Notes: generated from the letters alone by a model not told the origin. Shown: positions 55,044 to 64,000, counted from the stretch's first letter. The stretch: 64,000 bases of DNA from an uncultured Neomegalonema sp. (GCA_937957975.1 CALFFK010000047.1:62001-126000), one strand, 5' to 3'. Made by a program: numbers and translations.

Positions 55044-56140
55044 GCAACAAAATCCTGCAATGCGCTAATCAGGAGGCCGTTTTCTTCCGCCGTACCTATG
55101 GAAATTCGTAGATGGGCGGGCAAGCCATAGCTTTCCATGCGCCGGATGAGAATGCCACGCTTTTGCAGAAATTCGTCGGCGGCGGCGGCGGAACGGGGGC
55201 CACCTTCACCGAATTCCGCGAGGACGAAATTGCCATGGGAGGGGGCGACCGTGAAGCCCAGTTGCTCCAGTGCCGTTGTTACCCGCGCGCGCTCGACCCT
55301 GTTGCCGTCACGCGCATGGGTGATGAACCTGTCATCGGCAATGGCTTCTGTTCCAGCTGCAAGGGCAGGGGCCGCGACGTTGAAAGGGCCGCGCACCCGG
55401 TTCAGCGCGTCCACGACGCCCGCAGGACCATAACCCCAACCAAGGCGCAGGGCGGCCAATCCGTGGATTTTCGAAAAAGTGCGCGTCATCACCGTGTCTT
55501 GGCGTTGTTCCACCAGCCGCGCGCCCGTCTCGTAATCGGGATCATCCACATATTCGGCATAGGCCGCGTCGATTACCAGCAGCGTATGCGCAGGCAAGCC
55601 CTCGCGCAGTCGGCGGATTTCGGTATCGGGAATCATCGTGCCTGTCGGGTTGTTCGGGTTTGCGAGGAAAACAATTTTTGTTTTCTCGTTTGCCGCTGCG
55701 ATCATCGCGTCGATATCTGCCGTCAGATCTTGTTCAGGGATACTGACTGGCTCTGCCCCCACCGCCAACGTGGAAAGGCGGTACATCAGGAAACCATGGG
55801 CGGAATGCATGACTTCATCTCCCGGCCCTGCATAGGCGAGGCAGAGAAGCGAGAGGATTTCATCCGATCCCGCTCCGCAGACAATGCGTTCCGAATTCAA
55901 CCCTTCGGCCTTTGCAATCGCTTCGCGCAAGGCGGTCGCGCCACCATCCGGGTAGAGCGCCAGCGTATCCCCTGCTTCGCGAAAGGCCGCGATGGCGGCA
56001 GGGCTGGCCCCATAGGGATTTTCGTTCGAAGAGAGCTTAACAACCCGATTCACGCCGCCGATGCTCGCCTTGCCGCCGACATAGGGCGCGATGCGAAGGG
56101 GGCCGGGCCGGGGTGTGGGAAGGGTCGGTTGATCGGTCAT
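55040..56140 (-). CDS. hisC: Histidinol-phosphate aminotransferase
   Basis: A 366-residue PLP aminotransferase of the HisC branch: 'KLSSNENPYGASPAAIAAF' (about residues 36-54), 'ANPNNPTGTMI', 'VIDAAYAEYVDDPDY' and the PLP lysine in 'RTFSKIHGLAALRLGWGYG'. In alphaproteobacteria, HisC-type enzymes next to tyrC and chorismate mutase also transaminate aromatic keto acids, so it may serve both histidine and tyrosine/phenylalanine synthesis. It is coupled by ATGA overlaps to the mutase gene upstream and to tyrC downstream. Confidence 0.94.
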   Translation of the reverse strand: MTDQPTLPTPRPGPLRIAPYVGGKASIGGVNRVVKLSSNENPYGASPAAIAAFREAGDTLALYPDGGATALREAIAKAEGLNSERIVCGAGSDEILSLLCLAYAGPGDEVMHSAHGFLMYRLSTLAVGAEPVSIPEQDLTADIDAMIAAANEKTKIVFLANPNNPTGTMIPDTEIRRLREGLPAHTLLVIDAAYAEYVDDPDYETGARLVEQRQDTVMTRTFSKIHGLAALRLGWGYGPAGVVDALNRVRGPFNVAAPALAAGTEAIADDRFITHARDGNRVERARVTTALEQLGFTVAPSHGNFVLAEFGEGGPRSAAAADEFLQKRGILIRRMESYGLPAHLRISIGTAEENGLLISALQDFVA

Positions 56141-56823
56141 GGCTGCAAAAGTCCGGTCTTGAGGGGGACGGGATAACCCCCCAGGGCGATTCCATCGGAA
56201 GGTGCGTTGTCGAAGCCCGGTATATGATGCAGGGTTCCGTCCTGCGCCAAGGTCAGGGTCACGTCCTCGCCGCTTGGCTCAGGCGCACCCATGGTAACGC
56301 ACCATGCTGTGATCCCGGCTCCGGCGAAGGGAGCAGCAGCGACGACCTTTCCGCCGCTGTCGATTACCGCTTGCCAGTTGATCCCGTCAGCGGGCAACAG
56401 GGCGATTGTTCCCGGTTTCTGCGCCATGATACCCAGACAATCGCCGGGGGAAGGCGCAATGGTGAGAGCGGCCTGCACGCCGAAGGTATCACGGGCCAGT
56501 GCGGCGGTTTCTGCCACAGTTTCGACCGAGAGGGGAACCTGCGCCGCCGTGAAGCCGGAGATAATCTCACGCCAGACGGCGAAGACAGTTGCGAAGGCCA
56601 ATGGATCTCGTGTGCGCTCGTAAAGGCTGCGCATCATGGCGATTTCGCGGGCTGGCCGGAAGGCGCTGGTTGCCCCGGTTCCACCGCTCTCACGCTTTAA
56701 CCGCCCGACATGCTCGACCACGCGCGCCCGTGCGTGCAGCAGGTCGAGCAAGGTTCCGTCGATTTCATCAATCCGCTCGCGGGCTTCGTCCAGCGAGCGT
56801 GGCGACCAATCAGCGTCATCCAT
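56137..56823 (-). CDS. Chorismate mutase with extra C-terminal domain
   Basis: A 228-residue protein. Residues about 10-95 form an AroQ-type chorismate mutase: 'LDEARERIDEIDGTLLDLLH', then 'RVVEHVGRLK', 'FRPAREIAMMRSLY' and a third helix. This converts chorismate to prephenate. Residues about 110-228 ('QAALTIAPSPGDCLGIMAQK' onward) are not part of any mutase. They faintly recall a prephenate-dehydratase-like half but lack its TRF motif. ATG 56823 overlaps the methyltransferase gene by 8 bp, and the stop overlaps hisC. The mutase call is firm; the second half is of unknown function. Confidence 0.87.
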   Translation of the reverse strand: MDDADWSPRSLDEARERIDEIDGTLLDLLHARARVVEHVGRLKRESGGTGATSAFRPAREIAMMRSLYERTRDPLAFATVFAVWREIISGFTAAQVPLSVETVAETAALARDTFGVQAALTIAPSPGDCLGIMAQKPGTIALLPADGINWQAVIDSGGKVVAAAPFAGAGITAWCVTMGAPEPSGEDVTLTLAQDGTLHHIPGFDNAPSDGIALGGYPVPLKTGLLQP

Positions 56824-57595
56824 TGCCTTGCTCCTGCGCGGCGACATCGCCTTTGGATGTTGCACCGACGGGGCGAGGCAGCACCCGGATCGGTTGGAGA
56901 ACGCTTCCCACGCTCTCTCGTTTGCCTTTGGGTAAGGCATAAATGCGTTTTGTCGCTTCAACCAGCAAGGCTCCTGCAACCCGTTGTGCGTCGATCCTGA
57001 GACCAAATCGCTCCATCGCGCGGGCGGAGCGGAGCCAGAACCGCTTTTCGCTTGGTGGGGCATAGAGGGCGGCGGCGCGGGAAACGGGGGTCAGATCGTG
57101 ATCCTTCATCATTCGTTCGAGCTGTCCATAGGAGAAGGTGCGCCCGACCCCGAAGGGCGTCGAATCAGCACGTGCCCAGATGCCGGATCGGTTGGGGGCA
57201 ATCACGACGACCCGGCCTTCCGGTGCAAGGACGCGCCCGATTTCCTCGAACAAATCATCGAGATGTACTTCTGTCTCGATGGCATGGGCGACGATGAGGC
57301 GGTCGATGAAGCCATTCGCAATGGGCCAACGTCCACCATCGACCAAAGCGGCGGTATTCTGCGCGTCATGCGGCCAGTGCATCACCCCTTGCCGCGCGGG
57401 CATAAGGCACAGCGTACGTGCGGCCTCGCCCATGAACGGGCGCAGGAAGGGCGCTGCAAAGCCGTAACCGGCCATCGTCATGCCCTTGCAGTTGGGCCAG
57501 ATCTCGCGGAGTGCCTGTTGCAGGTTTGCCTGCGCCGAGCGACCCAACTCGCTGGCGTAGTAGAAACCCGACAAGGATGTCACATCATGGTGCAC
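56816..57595 (-). CDS. SAM-dependent methyltransferase family protein
   Basis: A 259-residue class I methyltransferase-like protein. The usual glycine-rich motif I is weak ('TMAGYGFAAPFLRPFMG', residues about 40-56). Later motifs are clear: 'IDRLIVAHAIETEVHLDDLF', 'EIGRVLAPEGRVVVIAPNR' and 'FGVGRTFSYGQLERMM'. It is the first gene of the chorismate mutase-hisC-tyrC operon and divergent from gloB. A linked methyltransferase-gloB pair is common in alphaproteobacteria, but the substrate is unknown. Confidence 0.87.
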   Translation of the reverse strand: MHHDVTSLSGFYYASELGRSAQANLQQALREIWPNCKGMTMAGYGFAAPFLRPFMGEAARTLCLMPARQGVMHWPHDAQNTAALVDGGRWPIANGFIDRLIVAHAIETEVHLDDLFEEIGRVLAPEGRVVVIAPNRSGIWARADSTPFGVGRTFSYGQLERMMKDHDLTPVSRAAALYAPPSEKRFWLRSARAMERFGLRIDAQRVAGALLVEATKRIYALPKGKRESVGSVLQPIRVLPRPVGATSKGDVAAQEQGNG

Positions 57596-57649
57596 TTAAG
57601 GCTACCTTGCTATACGTTAACGGAAAAGATGTACCCATGAGGAACCCCC

Positions 57650-58456
57650 ATGTCCAACGCCCTCTCCACCCTTGAAACGACAGAGGCGGGTGAACTGGAG
57701 ATTGTCTCCGTCCCCTGCCTCAACGACAATTTTGCTTATCTGGTGCGTGACAGGGCAAGTGGCAATGTCGCCCTGATCGATGCGCCGGAAGCCGGGCCTG
57801 TCGAAGCGGCACTGCATGTGCTTGGCTGGACGCTGACGCATATCTTCATCACGCACCACCATGGCGACCATATCGATGGGGTCGAAGCGTTGCGTTCGTT
57901 TGGGAATGTGACGGTTATTGGCTCGTCTGCGGATGCGCGGCGTTTGCCGGTTCTGTCCGAAGCTGTGACACCCGGCGAGAGCTTTCTTTGGGGCAATGTC
58001 GAGGTGCAGGTGATCGACACGCCAGGGCACACGGTCGGGCATATCGTCTATTATATGCCAGGGCCGGGGGTGTTGTTCAGTGGTGATACCCTGTTCGCGA
58101 TGGGCTGTGGGCGGTTGTTCGAAGGCACGGCGCAGCAGATGTGGGGCGGCCTGAGTACGCTTGCGACTCTTCCCGACGAAACAATGGTTTTCTTCGGGCA
58201 TGAATACACGGCAACGAATGCCGATTTTGCGCTGACTGTTGATCCGCATAACGAAATACTGCACCGCCGGGTACATGACGTGATCGACGCGCTGGAATCG
58301 GGTGGGCGCACGACGCCGACGACTATCGGTCTGGAAAAGGCCACGAACCCCTTCCTGCGCGCCATCTCGCCGGATGTGGCGCGAGAGGTCGGCTTGCCCG
58401 GTGCAGACCCGGAAATTGTGTTCGCAGAAGTACGGCGGCGCAAGGACGCGGCCTGA
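57650..58456 (+). CDS. gloB: Hydroxyacylglutathione hydrolase (glyoxalase II)
   Basis: Hydrolyses S-lactoylglutathione to lactate and glutathione, the second step of methylglyoxal detoxification. The 268-residue MBL-fold enzyme has the intact 'THHHGDHIDG' motif (about residues 68-77), 'TPGHTVGHIVYY', 'SGDTLFAMGCGRLFEGT' and 'FGHEYTATN', plus the C-terminal glyoxalase II helical domain ending in 'NPFLRA'. Length is normal. It is divergent from the methyltransferase gene; a small membrane ORF follows 9 nt downstream. Confidence 0.95.
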   Translation: MSNALSTLETTEAGELEIVSVPCLNDNFAYLVRDRASGNVALIDAPEAGPVEAALHVLGWTLTHIFITHHHGDHIDGVEALRSFGNVTVIGSSADARRLPVLSEAVTPGESFLWGNVEVQVIDTPGHTVGHIVYYMPGPGVLFSGDTLFAMGCGRLFEGTAQQMWGGLSTLATLPDETMVFFGHEYTATNADFALTVDPHNEILHRRVHDVIDALESGGRTTPTTIGLEKATNPFLRAISPDVAREVGLPGADPEIVFAEVRRRKDAA

Positions 58457-58465
58457 AAGGCAGAA

Positions 58466-58681
58466 ATGATGATAAAGCGCGTCCTTCTGATCGCCATCGT
58501 GATCTATATCGCGTCATATGCTGTTTTTCGCACGATGAACGCGGAGGTCTGGGCGAATGACGGGCAGACTTATGTGATCTTTCCTGAAGACGTGCCTGCC
58601 CTTTACTACGCTTATCGCCCCTTGTCCTACCTCGACAGTGCGCTCACCGGGATGCGGTTCCATATTGGGCCGCATCGTTAA
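58466..58681 (+). CDS. Small single-span membrane protein, unknown function
   Basis: A 71-residue protein with one N-terminal membrane helix (about residues 5-22, 'VLLIAIVIYIASYAVFR') and a short extracytoplasmic part rich in Tyr, Pro and Asp ('YVIFPEDVPALYYAYRPLSY'). AAAGG lies about 6 nt before the ATG. It starts 9 nt after the gloB stop and is probably translated from the gloB mRNA. I do not recognise a family; its composition is protein-like and unlike random open frames. Confidence 0.65.
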   Translation: MMIKRVLLIAIVIYIASYAVFRTMNAEVWANDGQTYVIFPEDVPALYYAYRPLSYLDSALTGMRFHIGPHR

Positions 58682-58706
58682 GGTATCCGTTGTGATCAAG
58701 CAGGAT

Positions 58707-58823
58707 TTACTGTCCAGTGGTAATTGACGCGATAATACCGAAACCGATCCCAAATATGATGATGACCGCACCCAAGGATAACCAGCTAGGAAGTACTGCA
58801 ACGATAGTGTCGTCGTTATCCAT
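58707..58823 (-). CDS. Possible 38-residue single-span membrane protein after thrS
   Basis: Read from the reverse strand: ATG 58823 begins 11 nt after the thrS stop and encodes 38 residues, an acidic start (MDNDDTIVAVLPSW) and one hydrophobic helix of about 20 residues rich in Ile and Gly, ending at TAA 58707. The helix and the position right behind thrS suggest a real small protein translated by reinitiation, but there is no clear ribosome site and no known family. Confidence 0.4.
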   Translation of the reverse strand: MDNDDTIVAVLPSWLSLGAVIIIFGIGFGIIASITTGQ

Positions 58824-58834
58824 CTTGGGAAACG

Positions 58835-60775
58835 TCACCCCGGCATCTCTGCTTCATCCCGCAGCATGGCAATCGCTTCGTCCAGCCGCATAACCTTTTG
58901 GCCCTTTTCGCCCAGCTTGCGAACCGCCACTGTATGCTCCTCCACCTCGTTGCGCCCCACGGCGAGGATATAGGGAACGGCCTGATCCGAGTGTTCGCGG
59001 ACCTTGTAGTTGATCTTCTCGTTCCGCAAATCCGCTTCCGCCCGCAGGCCCACAGTCCGCAGGGCCGCGACGACGCTTTCCGCGTATTCATCCGCATCTG
59101 ATACGATGGTCGTCACCACCACCTGACGCGGTGACATCCACAAGGGGAAACGCGCGGCGGTGTTTTCGATCAGGATACCGATGAACCGCTCGAATGAGCC
59201 GAGGATCGCCCGGTGCATCATCACGGGCCGTTTCTTGGACCCGTCTTCAGCCACATATTCCGCGCCCAGTCGCTCCGGCAGATTGAAATCTGCCTGCAAC
59301 GTTCCGCATTGCCATTCGCGCCCGATGGCATCGGTTAGCTTGAAGTCCAGCTTCGGCCCGTAGAACGCCCCTTCGCCGGGGTCGATCTCGTAATCGTTCG
59401 TGACCTGCTGCACGGCCCGTTCCAGGGCGTTCTCTGCCTTGTCCCAGACTTCATCCGAACCAACACGGGTTTCGGGCCGGGTCGAGAATTTGATGTCGAA
59501 TTTCTCGAAACCGAGATCTTTATACACGCTCGACAACAGCCCGATGAACGCCGCAGTCTCTGCTTCGATTTGATCCTCGGTACAGAAGATATGCGCGTCA
59601 TCCTGCACGAACCCTCGCACCCGCATCAGGCCCGACAATGAACCGGACGGCTCATAGCGATGACACGACCCGAACTCGGCCAGCCGTAGCGGCAAATCAC
59701 GATATGATTTCAGCCCCTGATTATACACCTGTACATGACAAGGGCAGTTCATCGGTTTGAGGGCGTTCACGCGTTTTTCGTTTGCATGTTCCTCATCGAT
59801 CTCGGTGATGAACATGTTTTCGCGGTATTTGTCCCAGTGGCCCGACGCTTCCCATAGCTTTCGGTCCACCACTTGTGGCGTGCGGATTTCCTTGTAATCA
59901 GCGGCAGTCAGGCGTTTGCGCATGTAATCTTCCAGCGCGCGATAAATCGCCCAGCCGTTGGGATGCCAGAACACCATTCCCGGCGCTTCGTCCTGAAAGT
60001 GAAACAGTTCCAGTGCTTTGCCGAGCTTGCGATGGTCGCGTTTCTCTGCTTCTGCGCGCTGATGCAGATAGGCGTCGAGGTCTTTCTTGTTCAGAAACGC
60101 CACGCCATAGATACGTTGCAGCATCGCCCGGCTGGAATCCCCGCGCCAATACGCCCCGGCAACCGAGGTTAGCTTGAACGCATCGGCAGGCACTTGCCCG
60201 GTATGGGCCAGATGCGGTCCCCGGCACAGATCCTGCCAGTCGCCATGCCAATACATCCGTAGCGGCTCATCGCCCGGAATACCCTCAATCAACTCCACCT
60301 TGTACGGCTCGCCATTGTCTTCGTAATGCTTGATCGCGCGCGGTCGGTCCCACACTTCGGTGCGTACCGGATCGCGAAGGGCAATAATCTTGCGCATCTT
60401 CTTTTCGATGGCGTCGAGATCTTCGGTCGAAAACGGTTCGGCCCGGTCGAAATCGTAATAGAATCCGTTTTCAATCACTGGCCCGATGGTCACTTTGGTA
60501 TCAGGCCAGATTTCCTGCACTGCCCGCGCCATGATATGCGCGCAGTCATGGCGCACCAGCTCAAGCGCATCATCGGTATCCTTTGCGGTGACGATACCAA
60601 ATTTATGGTCCGTCTCCATCGGGATCGACAGATCAGACAGCGCGCCATCAATCCGGCAGGCAATCGCTGCCTTGGCGAGCGATTTCGATATATCCGCCGC
60701 CACATCCGCCCCTGTCGTGCCGGACGGATAGGTGCGGGTGGCTCCGTCTGGCAGGGTCAGGGTGATGTCGTTCAT
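58835..60775 (-). CDS. thrS: Threonyl-tRNA synthetase
   Basis: A 646-residue class II synthetase with the usual four parts: TGS domain ('[20 protein letters not shown]' at residues 4-23), the editing domain (zinc/editing motif '[11 protein letters not shown]' and '[15 protein letters not shown]'), and the catalytic core with Zn ligand Cys in '[10 protein letters not shown]' and motif 2 '[17 protein letters not shown]'. The C-terminal anticodon domain starts near '[15 protein letters not shown]'. ATG 60775 has GAGGA 7 nt upstream. It follows acnA after 147 bp with a terminator in between, so it has its own promoter. Confidence 0.97.
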   Translation of the reverse strand: MNDITLTLPDGATRTYPSGTTGADVAADISKSLAKAAIACRIDGALSDLSIPMETDHKFGIVTAKDTDDALELVRHDCAHIMARAVQEIWPDTKVTIGPVIENGFYYDFDRAEPFSTEDLDAIEKKMRKIIALRDPVRTEVWDRPRAIKHYEDNGEPYKVELIEGIPGDEPLRMYWHGDWQDLCRGPHLAHTGQVPADAFKLTSVAGAYWRGDSSRAMLQRIYGVAFLNKKDLDAYLHQRAEAEKRDHRKLGKALELFHFQDEAPGMVFWHPNGWAIYRALEDYMRKRLTAADYKEIRTPQVVDRKLWEASGHWDKYRENMFITEIDEEHANEKRVNALKPMNCPCHVQVYNQGLKSYRDLPLRLAEFGSCHRYEPSGSLSGLMRVRGFVQDDAHIFCTEDQIEAETAAFIGLLSSVYKDLGFEKFDIKFSTRPETRVGSDEVWDKAENALERAVQQVTNDYEIDPGEGAFYGPKLDFKLTDAIGREWQCGTLQADFNLPERLGAEYVAEDGSKKRPVMMHRAILGSFERFIGILIENTAARFPLWMSPRQVVVTTIVSDADEYAESVVAALRTVGLRAEADLRNEKINYKVREHSDQAVPYILAVGRNEVEEHTVAVRKLGEKGQKVMRLDEAIAMLRDEAEMPG

Positions 60776-60870
60776 CGGAATGTCCTCGGATTGCAGTTCG
60801 CGCCCCTTTTCGCGAAGGGGGGGCATGGGGTCAAGGGCGACGCGTCATTGATGCAGTGTACGCCCATGAA

Positions 60871-60903
60871 AAAGGCTCCGCATCGGAGGGATGCGGAGCC
60901 TTT
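60871..60903 (-). terminator. Intrinsic terminator of acnA
   Basis: A perfect 14-bp stem, AAAGGCTCCGCATC (60871-60884) and GATGCGGAGCCTTT (60890-60903), with a 5-nt loop. Read on the minus strand, it starts 19 bp after the acnA stop and is followed by a TTTTT run, a classic rho-independent terminator. Confidence 0.93.
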
Positions 60904-60922
60904 GTTATCGGTTTCGCGGCGC

Positions 60923-63628
60923 TTACTGCGCGGCGATTTTTTCGTCGCTTGCGAGATCGCGCAGCACGTAATGCAGCACGCCGCCATTCTTGACGTAATC
61001 AATCTCTGTCGCCGTATCGATACGGCAGAGCAAATCGATCTCTTTCGTCTTGCCGTCTGCGTATTCGATCGTCGCTTTCACCGTTGCGCGGGGGGTGACG
61101 TCGGACAGGCCTGCGACGCTAATGATCTCCTCACCTGTCAGGCCCAGCGATTCGCGCCCGTCTTCGCCCGTGAATTGCAGCGGCACGACACCCATACCCA
61201 CGAGGTTTGAACGGTGGATACGTTCATAGCTTTCCGCAATCACCGCTGTCACGCCAAGCAGGGCGGTTCCTTTCGCGGCCCAGTCGCGTGAGGAACCAGT
61301 CCCGTATTCCTTGCCCGCAATGACGACCAGTTGCGTCCCTTCTTCCTTGTATTTCGCTGAGGCATCGAAGATCGGCATGACTTCGCCCGATGGGATATGC
61401 TTCGTGACGCCGCCTTCGGTGCCTGGGGCCATAAGGTTGCGGATGCGGATATTCCCGAAAGTTCCGCGCATCATCACCTGATGGTTGCCGCGCCGCGCAC
61501 CATAGGAGTTGAAGTCGCGCACTCTGACCTGATGTTCCTGAAGGTACTCGGCGGCTGGCGAGGTCTTGGCGATGGAACCGGCGGGCGAGATATGGTCGGT
61601 CGTGATTGAATCGCCCAGCAAGGCGAGGATGCGTGCTTTCTCGACGTTATTGATTTCGCCGACTTCGGGGGTGATCCCCTCAAAATAGGGCGGGTTTTGC
61701 ACATAGGTCGATGCCGCAGGCCAGCCATAGGTATCGCCGCCTTCCGTATCGATGCCCTGCCATTTTTCGTCACCGGCGAAGACATTGGCATATTGCGACT
61801 GAAAGGCTTCGCGCGTCACTGTTTCATCGACCAGTTTGTTGATCTCTGCCTGAGTGGGCCAGATGTCTTTCAGGAAGACGTCGTTACCTTCCTTGTCCTG
61901 CCCCAGGGCGACGGTTGTGATGTCTTCGGTCATGGTGCCGAGCAGTGAGTAGGCCACAACCAGTGGTGGCGAAGCGAGGTAGTTGGCCCGCACGTCAGGG
62001 TTTACGCGGCCCTCGAAATTGCGGTTGCCAGACAGCACCGAACACGCCACCAGATCACCTTCATTGATTGCTTCGGAGACTGGTTCGGGCAGTGGGCCGG
62101 AGTTGCCGATACAGGTCGTGCAGCCATAGCCGACGAGATCATAGCCGATTTCATCCAGCGCTTTTTGCACCCCGGAATTAACCAGATATTCCGTTACCAC
62201 CTTAGAGCCGGGCGCGAGGGATGTCTTGACCCACGGCTTCGGCTTCAGGCCTTTTTCCACGGCTTTTTGTGCTACCAAACCGGCCCCGATCATCACATAG
62301 GGGTTGGAGGTGTTGGTACAGGAGGTGATTGCCGCGATAACGATATGACCATCGCGCATCTCGTAATCGGCGTCGCGCACGGCGGTTGCTTTTGCATCAC
62401 CCTCGCGCATGTCGGTTATCATGGTATTGAAGGCATTCGAGGCGTCGTCCAGCAGGATGCGATCCTGAGGGCGTTTCGGGCCGGAAATCGCGGGACGAAC
62501 CGTGCCGATATCCAGATCGAGTGTTGAGGAGAACACCGGATCGGGCGTCTTGCTGTCGCGCCACAAGCCTTGCACCTTTGCATAGGCTTCGACCAGTGAA
62601 ATGCGCGTCTCATCCCGGCCTGTGGTGCGCAGATAGCGCAGCGTCTCGCGGTCCACCGGGAAGAACCCGCAGGTTGCGCCGTATTCCGGGGCCATGTTCG
62701 AGATCGTAGCCCGGTCGGCGAGAGACAGATCCTCCAGCCCGTCGCCATAGAATTCCACGAACTTGCCCACCACGCCATGCTCGCGCAGCATTTCGACCAC
62801 GCGCAGCACCAGATCGGTTGCCGTGACACCTTCGGTCATGCGGCCCATCAGCTTGAAGCCCACGACTTCAGGGATCAGCATCGAGATGGGCTGGCCGAGC
62901 ATCGCTGCTTCCGCTTCAATGCCGCCAACACCCCAGCCCAACACTGCAAGTGCATTCACCATGGTTGTGTGGCTGTCCGTCCCGACGAGGGTATCGGGAT
63001 AGGCAATGCGGTTGCCGTCCTTGTCTTCGTCTGTCCAGATCGTCTGGGACAGGTACTCAAGATTCACCTGGTGGCAAATGCCGGTTCCGGGGGGGACAAC
63101 GCGGAAATTATCAAACGCACCCTGACCCCATTTCAGGAACTCATAGCGTTCACCATTACGTTCGTATTCGCGCTCAACGTTGGCTTTGAAGGCATGGGGG
63201 GTGCCGAACTGATCGACCATAACCGAATGGTCGATAACCAGATCGACGGGGGAGAGGGGGTTGATCTTCTGCGGGTCGCCGCCCAGCGTTTTCATCGCAT
63301 CGCGCATTGCGGCCAGATCAACCACGGCGGGAACGCCGGTGAAGTCCTGCATCAAAACGCGGGCAGGGCGATAGGCGATCTCGCGGTTGGTCCTGCCTCC
63401 ATTGGCAACCCAGTCCGCGAAGGCCGCAATATCGTCTTTTGTAACGGTTTCACCGTCTTCATTGCGTAGCAGGTTTTCGAGGATTACCCGTAATGAGGAA
63501 GGCAGGCGCTTGAGCGATCCAATACCCTCCGCTTCGGCGGCGTCAATGGAGTAGAACTGATATTCTTCCTTGGCGACCGTCAGCTTGCGTTTTGTGCCGA
63601 GCGAGTCGTGACCAGTGGAAACCGTCAT
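60923..63628 (-). CDS. acnA: Aconitate hydratase A
   Basis: Isomerises citrate to isocitrate in the TCA cycle. The 901-residue protein is of the AcnA/IRP type with the 4Fe-4S cysteines in 'ITSCTNTSNPYVM' and 'GCTTCIGNSGPL', and active-site blocks 'VGTDSHTTMVNALAVLGWGV', 'GSSRDWAAKGTALLG' and 'NLVGMGVVPLQF'. ATG 63628 is preferred, with GAGGGATT about 10 nt upstream; the in-frame TTG 63637 sits on top of that site. It is monocistronic, with its own terminator. Relatives can act as iron-dependent RNA-binding regulators. Confidence 0.97.
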   Translation of the reverse strand: MTVSTGHDSLGTKRKLTVAKEEYQFYSIDAAEAEGIGSLKRLPSSLRVILENLLRNEDGETVTKDDIAAFADWVANGGRTNREIAYRPARVLMQDFTGVPAVVDLAAMRDAMKTLGGDPQKINPLSPVDLVIDHSVMVDQFGTPHAFKANVEREYERNGERYEFLKWGQGAFDNFRVVPPGTGICHQVNLEYLSQTIWTDEDKDGNRIAYPDTLVGTDSHTTMVNALAVLGWGVGGIEAEAAMLGQPISMLIPEVVGFKLMGRMTEGVTATDLVLRVVEMLREHGVVGKFVEFYGDGLEDLSLADRATISNMAPEYGATCGFFPVDRETLRYLRTTGRDETRISLVEAYAKVQGLWRDSKTPDPVFSSTLDLDIGTVRPAISGPKRPQDRILLDDASNAFNTMITDMREGDAKATAVRDADYEMRDGHIVIAAITSCTNTSNPYVMIGAGLVAQKAVEKGLKPKPWVKTSLAPGSKVVTEYLVNSGVQKALDEIGYDLVGYGCTTCIGNSGPLPEPVSEAINEGDLVACSVLSGNRNFEGRVNPDVRANYLASPPLVVAYSLLGTMTEDITTVALGQDKEGNDVFLKDIWPTQAEINKLVDETVTREAFQSQYANVFAGDEKWQGIDTEGGDTYGWPAASTYVQNPPYFEGITPEVGEINNVEKARILALLGDSITTDHISPAGSIAKTSPAAEYLQEHQVRVRDFNSYGARRGNHQVMMRGTFGNIRIRNLMAPGTEGGVTKHIPSGEVMPIFDASAKYKEEGTQLVVIAGKEYGTGSSRDWAAKGTALLGVTAVIAESYERIHRSNLVGMGVVPLQFTGEDGRESLGLTGEEIISVAGLSDVTPRATVKATIEYADGKTKEIDLLCRIDTATEIDYVKNGGVLHYVLRDLASDEKIAAQ

Positions 63629-63799
63629 GGATGCCAATCCCTCATAAAACTGGGGGGGCGCAGGTCAGATCGCACCGATTCTCTGGATACGGTCGGCTTC
63701 CGCCCCCGGAAAGTGCAGAACAATAGATGTTCGTACAGGAGTTTGCCCGCTCCTAGCCTTATATGGCGCGGAAATCAATTCTTGGGACGCACCGATTTG

Positions 63800-64000
63800 T
63801 CAGCCAAATTTTCGGTTGTCTGATTTGTGCGATAAATGAGCCGCCTTCTGACCATATGCCCTGCGCGCCAATTCCGGCAATGTCTGGCGATGGATTTTAA
63901 GGGGTGCGGAAAGGCGGGCCAGTGCAATGGGGTCGAAATGGAAGACCACGAACAACCGGTTCACTTTTCCGTCGTTCCCTGCAAAGGGCAGAATCAAGCG
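63800..64000 (-). CDS. C-terminal part of a PAS-like protein (5' end outside window), tentative
   Basis: The minus-strand frame is open to the edge of the window and ends at TGA 63800-63802, giving 66 residues. The start 'RLILPFAGNDGKVNRLFVVF' looks like the last strands of alphaproteobacterial PAS_5-type proteins, and a basic tail follows. It is distant in sequence from the PAS-like gene at 51492 but of similar style. The identification is weak because most of the protein is missing. It lies upstream of acnA on the same strand, with 171 bp between them. Confidence 0.5.
   Translation of the reverse strand, partial: RLILPFAGNDGKVNRLFVVFHFDPIALARLSAPLKIHRQTLPELARRAYGQKAAHLSHKSDNRKFG

Noticed and set aside
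63750-63775. CCTTATATGG palindrome upstream of acnA as a regulatory box
   Set aside because: It resembles a eukaryotic CArG box only; no bacterial regulator with this site is known to me and one copy proves nothing.

Overview
This 64 kb window is a gene-dense stretch of a moderately GC-rich bacterial chromosome. Its gene content points to an alphaproteobacterium, most likely of the Rhodobacterales/Rhodobacteraceae type. Signs are DUF1244, DUF1489, DUF2125 and DUF4381 proteins, a chorismate mutase-hisC-tyrC cluster, aerobic hemF, metZ under a SAM-II riboswitch, an HpsN-like histidinol-dehydrogenase homologue, and glnK directly followed by amtB. The assignment comes from protein family patterns only. 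I saw no tRNA, rRNA, CRISPR array, insertion sequence, integrase or phage gene; this looks like core chromosome with many short operons joined by 4-bp ATGA/GTGA overlaps.

Layout. 1-8.3 kb: tail of a DUF389 membrane protein, two DMT exporters, DUF1244, metG, the coupled trio cobA-RidA-cobB (cobalamin) and a zinc alcohol dehydrogenase. 8.7-10.5 kb: a two-gene membrane unit of unknown function. 10.5-13.8 kb: a minus-strand group of a CxxC protein, lipocalin, SDR, BKACE and VOC protein. 14-20 kb: a seven-gene MoxR/DUF58/DUF4381/VWA/VWA/TPR/BatD-like operon. 20-24 kb: crotonase, recQ, and yidD-rnpA-rpmH read from one clear promoter. 24-26 kb: tpm, hemF and a secreted orphan. 26.5-31 kb: TCA-cycle genes mdh, sucC and sucD, with a small membrane gene between sucC and sucD. 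31-34 kb: metZ with its SAM-II riboswitch, a secreted protein and truB. 34-38 kb: a lipoprotein, glnK-amtB, an MBL hydrolase and an HCCA-isomerase-like protein. 38-43.8 kb: a nucleoside-type ABC transporter lacking its binding protein, then an aminotransferase. 43.9-50.8 kb: recR, a two-domain CAP protein, radC, map, the HpsN-like dehydrogenase and DUF2125. 51-58.7 kb: a ChaC-like enzyme, a PAS-like protein, DUF1489, a sensor kinase, tyrC-hisC-chorismate mutase-methyltransferase, and gloB. 58.7-64 kb: a tiny membrane ORF, thrS, acnA and a partial gene at the edge.

How the parts work together. Central carbon metabolism (mdh, sucCD, acnA), nitrogen sensing and uptake (glnK-amtB), tetrapyrrole and cobalamin synthesis (hemF, cobA, cobB), aromatic amino acid and methionine synthesis, and translation (metG, thrS, map, rpmH) make up most of the window.

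The most notable items are these. (1) An orphan histidine kinase (52637-53914) has an N-terminal membrane domain that reproduces the spacing of the plant ethylene receptor's copper/ethylene site. (2) A SAM-II riboswitch at 32170-32254 has an unusually long linker and a promoter placed to start at its first helix. (3) Several small or extended proteins remain unexplained: the gene between sucC and sucD, the glycine-rich membrane pair at 8.7-10.5 kb, the long N-terminal extension of the ABC ATPase, and the C-terminal half of the chorismate mutase.
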